Source: Nocardioides szechwanensis (GTDB lineage: Bacteria; Actinomycetota; Actinomycetes; Propionibacteriales; Nocardioidaceae). From it: a stretch of 64,000 nt of DNA. The position numbers were made by a program, and so were the translations under genes. The notes beneath the pieces are model-generated. The model did not search any database, was not told where the DNA came from, and saw only the letters and a program-made list of their open reading frames with translations. Shown piece by piece: positions 62,128-64,000 of the stretch (the first letter of the stretch is position 1; each line of letters begins with the position of its first letter). Location of the stretch: NCBI RefSeq assembly GCF_900103935.1, contig NZ_FNIC01000001.1, forward strand, positions 1 through 64,000. The letters are read 5' to 3'.

Positions 62128-63210
62128 GTGACGTCCATGCAGATCAGCACCACCGCCAACCCGTCGCCCGTCGACGACGCCCGCCTCGCGGAGATCCTCG
62201 CCAACCCCGGCTTCGGGGTGCACTTCACCGACCACATGTTCCTGGTCGAGTGGACGCCCGACGCCGGCTGGCACAACGCCCGGATCGAGCCCTACGGGCC
62301 GCTGTCGATGGACCCCGCGACCGCCGTCCTGCACTACGCGCAGGAGACCTTTGAGGGCATGAAGGCCTACCGGCACGACGACGGCTCGGTCTGGACGTTC
62401 CGGCCCGAGGAGAACGCCGCCCGGATGGTGCGCTCGAGCAAGCGTCTGGCGTTCCCCGAGCTGCCGGTCGAGGACTTCGTGCAGGCCGTCGACGCCCTGG
62501 TCGAGGTCGACCAGCGCTGGGTGCCCGACCAGGCGGGGGAGAAGAGCCTCTACCTGCGCCCGTTCATGATCGCCACCGAGGTGTTCCTCGGCGTGCGCCC
62601 GGCGCAGCACGTCACGTTCCTCGTCATCGCCAGTCCCGCGGGCGCCTACTTCAAAGGCGGCGTCAAGCCGGTCACGCTGTGGCTGACCGAGGACTACACC
62701 CGGGCCGGGCGTGGCGGCATGGGAGCGGCCAAGACCGGCGGCAACTACGCCAGCTCGCTCGTCGCGCAGCAGGAGGCGACCGCCCAGGGCTGCGACCAGG
62801 TCGTGTTCCTCGACGCCCAGGAGGGCAAGTACGTCGAGGAGCTCGGCGGCATGAACCTCTACTTCGTCCACGACGACGGCCGCATCGTCACCCCCGAGAC
62901 CGGCACCATCCTCGAGGGCATCACCCGCGCCAGCATCATCGAGCTCGCCGGCAAGCTCGGCCACCAGGTCGAGGAGCGGAAGTTCTCGATCGACGAGTGG
63001 CGCGACGGGGTGAGCAGCGGCCGGATCACCGAGATCTTCGCCTGTGGCACCGCCGCTGTGGTCACGCCGGTCGGCTCCCTGAAGTGGGACGGCGGCGAGG
63101 CGCCGGCTCCGGCCAGCACCGACCTCACCATGCGGGTGCGGCAGGCGCTGGTCGACATCCAGTACGGCCGTTCCGAGGACACCTTCGGCTGGATGCACCG
63201 CGCCGTCTGA
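62128..63210 (+). CDS. ilvE: Branched-chain amino acid aminotransferase
   Basis: The product has 360 residues from GTG 62128 (gagggg nine bases upstream); ATG 62137 is an alternative. It is a fold-type IV PLP enzyme: HFTDHMFLVEWTPDAGWHNA, LHYAQETFEGMKAYRHDDGSV, YLRPFMIATE, the PLP lysine in GGMGAAKTGGNYASSL, and CGTAAVVTPVGSL. It transfers the amino group in the last step of valine, leucine and isoleucine synthesis. A palindromic repeat follows its stop by two bases. Confidence 0.96.
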   Translation: MTSMQISTTANPSPVDDARLAEILANPGFGVHFTDHMFLVEWTPDAGWHNARIEPYGPLSMDPATAVLHYAQETFEGMKAYRHDDGSVWTFRPEENAARMVRSSKRLAFPELPVEDFVQAVDALVEVDQRWVPDQAGEKSLYLRPFMIATEVFLGVRPAQHVTFLVIASPAGAYFKGGVKPVTLWLTEDYTRAGRGGMGAAKTGGNYASSLVAQQEATAQGCDQVVFLDAQEGKYVEELGGMNLYFVHDDGRIVTPETGTILEGITRASIIELAGKLGHQVEERKFSIDEWRDGVSSGRITEIFACGTAAVVTPVGSLKWDGGEAPAPASTDLTMRVRQALVDIQYGRSEDTFGWMHRAV

Positions 63211-63212
63211 AG

Positions 63213-63245
63213 GTTGACCCGCCCGAAAGTTTCGGGCGGGTCAAC
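63213..63245. repeat. Palindromic terminator repeat, copy 3 (no third arm)
   Basis: GTTGACCCGCCCGAAA (63213-63228), G, and its complement (63230-63245), two bases after the ilvE stop. The centre base is G instead of C, so it is either inverted or a variant of copies 1 and 2. The TCA at 63241-63243 inside the right arm is the stop codon of the convergent ArsR gene. Confidence 0.92.
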
Positions 63246-63558
63246 GTCGGGGGCGGCGGATCTCGGTGTCGAGGGCATCGAGGCGCTGCTCCCAGAACGC
63301 GCGGAACGGGGTGAGCCACGCGTCCACCTCGGCCAGGGGTCCGGCCGACACGGCGTAGATCCGGCGGCGTCCCTCCGCGCGTACGTCGGCGAAGCCGTTG
63401 TCGCGCAGCACCCGGAGCTGCATCGACACGGCCGGCTGCCCGATCCCGAACTCCTCGGAAATCACCTCGACGACCTCACCTGCCGACTGGTCGCCCTCGG
63501 CCAGGAGCTCGAGGATGCGGCGCCGGACCGGGTCGCCCAGGACGTCGAGGGCGTGCAC
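63241..63558 (-). CDS. ArsR family transcriptional regulator
   Basis: The product has 105 residues from GTG 63558 (gaggag upstream); longer starts add a Pro-rich tail from the neighbouring gene. The winged-helix domain is LDVLGDPVRRRILELLAEGDQSAGEV, the recognition helix is in GIGQPAVSMQLRVLRDNGFADVRAEGRRRIYAV. No metal-binding Cys is seen. It is of the group that pairs with SRPBCC/AHSA1 proteins, which precede it here with a one-base gap. Its stop codon is provided by the palindromic repeat. Confidence 0.9.
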   Translation of the reverse strand: MHALDVLGDPVRRRILELLAEGDQSAGEVVEVISEEFGIGQPAVSMQLRVLRDNGFADVRAEGRRRIYAVSAGPLAEVDAWLTPFRAFWEQRLDALDTEIRRPRR

Positions 63559-63559
63559 G

Positions 63560-64000
63560 TCACTCCTCGGGGGCAGCGGTATAGGCCTCGGCGGTACGAC
63601 GGGCAGCGGCCCGGGCGGTGTCCGGGTCGGCGCCCGCATCGATGTCGACCTGACCCCACTCGGCGCTGGAGGCGACCATGTAGTCGGTGAGGTCGGGCAT
63701 GGTCTCGCGCGGCGGGCGCTCGGCGTCCGGTGCCGCGAGGTGCTCGGCCAGCCCCATCAGGCCCAGCTCCCAGCCGATGCCGACCGCCCCGGGGCCGAAC
63801 TGCTCCCACATCTCGGGCGGCACGGGGGCCGAGTGGTCGAGCTGGAGCAGCGTGCCGTCCGGGGTCGGGCGCAGGCTGAGGTCGACCCAGCTCACCTGAC
63901 CGCCGTACTCCCACGTGAGCGCGAGCCGTTCCGGCGGGACGCATCCGAGGACCTCACCGCCGGCGTTGCCCTCGAGCTGGAAGCGCCCGCCGACCTCGAG
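63560..64000 (-). CDS. SRPBCC (AHSA1-like) domain protein, partial at window edge
   Basis: The 5' end is beyond position 64000; 146 C-terminal residues are present. The frame enters from the edge as LEVGGRFQLEGNAGGEVLGC and continues through ERLALTWEYGG, LLQLDHSAPVPPEMWEQFGPGAVGIGWELGLMGLAEHL to the stop at 63560. It is a START-like ligand-binding fold (AHSA1/SRPBCC) common beside ArsR regulators. The ligand is unknown. Confidence 0.88.
   Translation of the reverse strand, partial: LEVGGRFQLEGNAGGEVLGCVPPERLALTWEYGGQVSWVDLSLRPTPDGTLLQLDHSAPVPPEMWEQFGPGAVGIGWELGLMGLAEHLAAPDAERPPRETMPDLTDYMVASSAEWGQVDIDAGADPDTARAAARRTAEAYTAAPEE

Overview
The window is high-GC actinobacterial chromosome, most like a Nocardioides or other Propionibacteriales-type organism. 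That taxonomic call is inference from gene content, strong G/C third-position bias, frequent GTG starts and 1-4 nt gene overlaps; I ran no search. No tRNA, rRNA or CRISPR array was seen. The only mobile element is an IS5/IS427-type insertion sequence at the left edge, inserted at CTAG exactly at the stop codon of a DUF998 gene.

Layout. 1-1.6 kb: IS element and DUF998 gene. 1.68-7.9 kb: a cobalamin riboswitch followed by a coupled operon of two secreted/anchored proteins that look like a split bacterial counterpart of transcobalamin/intrinsic factor, plus EcfT, a fused double ATPase and an S component; read together, a vitamin B12 uptake system. 7.9-23.3 kb: mostly housekeeping and accessory metabolism (PQQ-type sugar dehydrogenase lipoprotein, hydrolase, EamA exporter, BNR-repeat protein, GH65 phosphorylase with beta-phosphoglucomutase, ilvD, aldose epimerase, kynureninase, a frameshifted Pr6Pr membrane protein, VOC proteins). 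23.3-27.6 kb: PCD-VOC fusion, then the ilvBNC operon behind a leader-peptide attenuator. 27.6-38.9 kb: ABC-2 transporter, FrnE-like oxidoreductase, IdeR/DtxR-boxed efeUOB iron importer, DinB protein, divergent MFS/LysR pair, a DUF418 remnant, and a DUF222-HNH protein. 39-46.7 kb: SHOCT protein, an NTP-transferase/CDP-alcohol phosphotransferase fusion, cold-shock-DUF1294 fusion, GNAT, an ABC-F remnant, serA, and a MocR/YczE divergent pair. 47.4-59.7 kb: a tightly overlapping ten-gene operon centred on PknG. 59.8-64 kb: O-methyltransferase, leuB with its own leader peptide and a 41-codon gene, ilvE, ArsR and an SRPBCC protein cut by the window edge.

How the genes work together. Branched-chain amino acid synthesis is spread over four loci here (ilvD, ilvBNC, leuB, ilvE). 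The ilvB and leuB loci each have a short peptide rich in Leu/Val/Ile codons that appears to start at or very near the transcription start, and both carry the same TGGGAC-N4-GTCNCR palindrome upstream, which points to shared control. The PknG operon combines the known mycobacterial glutamate-sensing trio (GlnX-like membrane sensor, GlnH-like lipoprotein, PknG kinase) with TelA, a CbxX-type AAA ATPase, a PP2C phosphatase, a VWA protein and an FHA protein; the kinase, phosphatase and FHA protein share similar zinc-ribbon modules.

Three convergent gene pairs are separated by copies of one near-perfect palindrome (core TTGACCCGCCCGAAA), and in each case the element supplies the stop codon of the minus-strand gene. 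Several genes are decayed (DUF418, ABC-F, Pr6Pr), so gene erosion is ongoing or the assembly has local errors.
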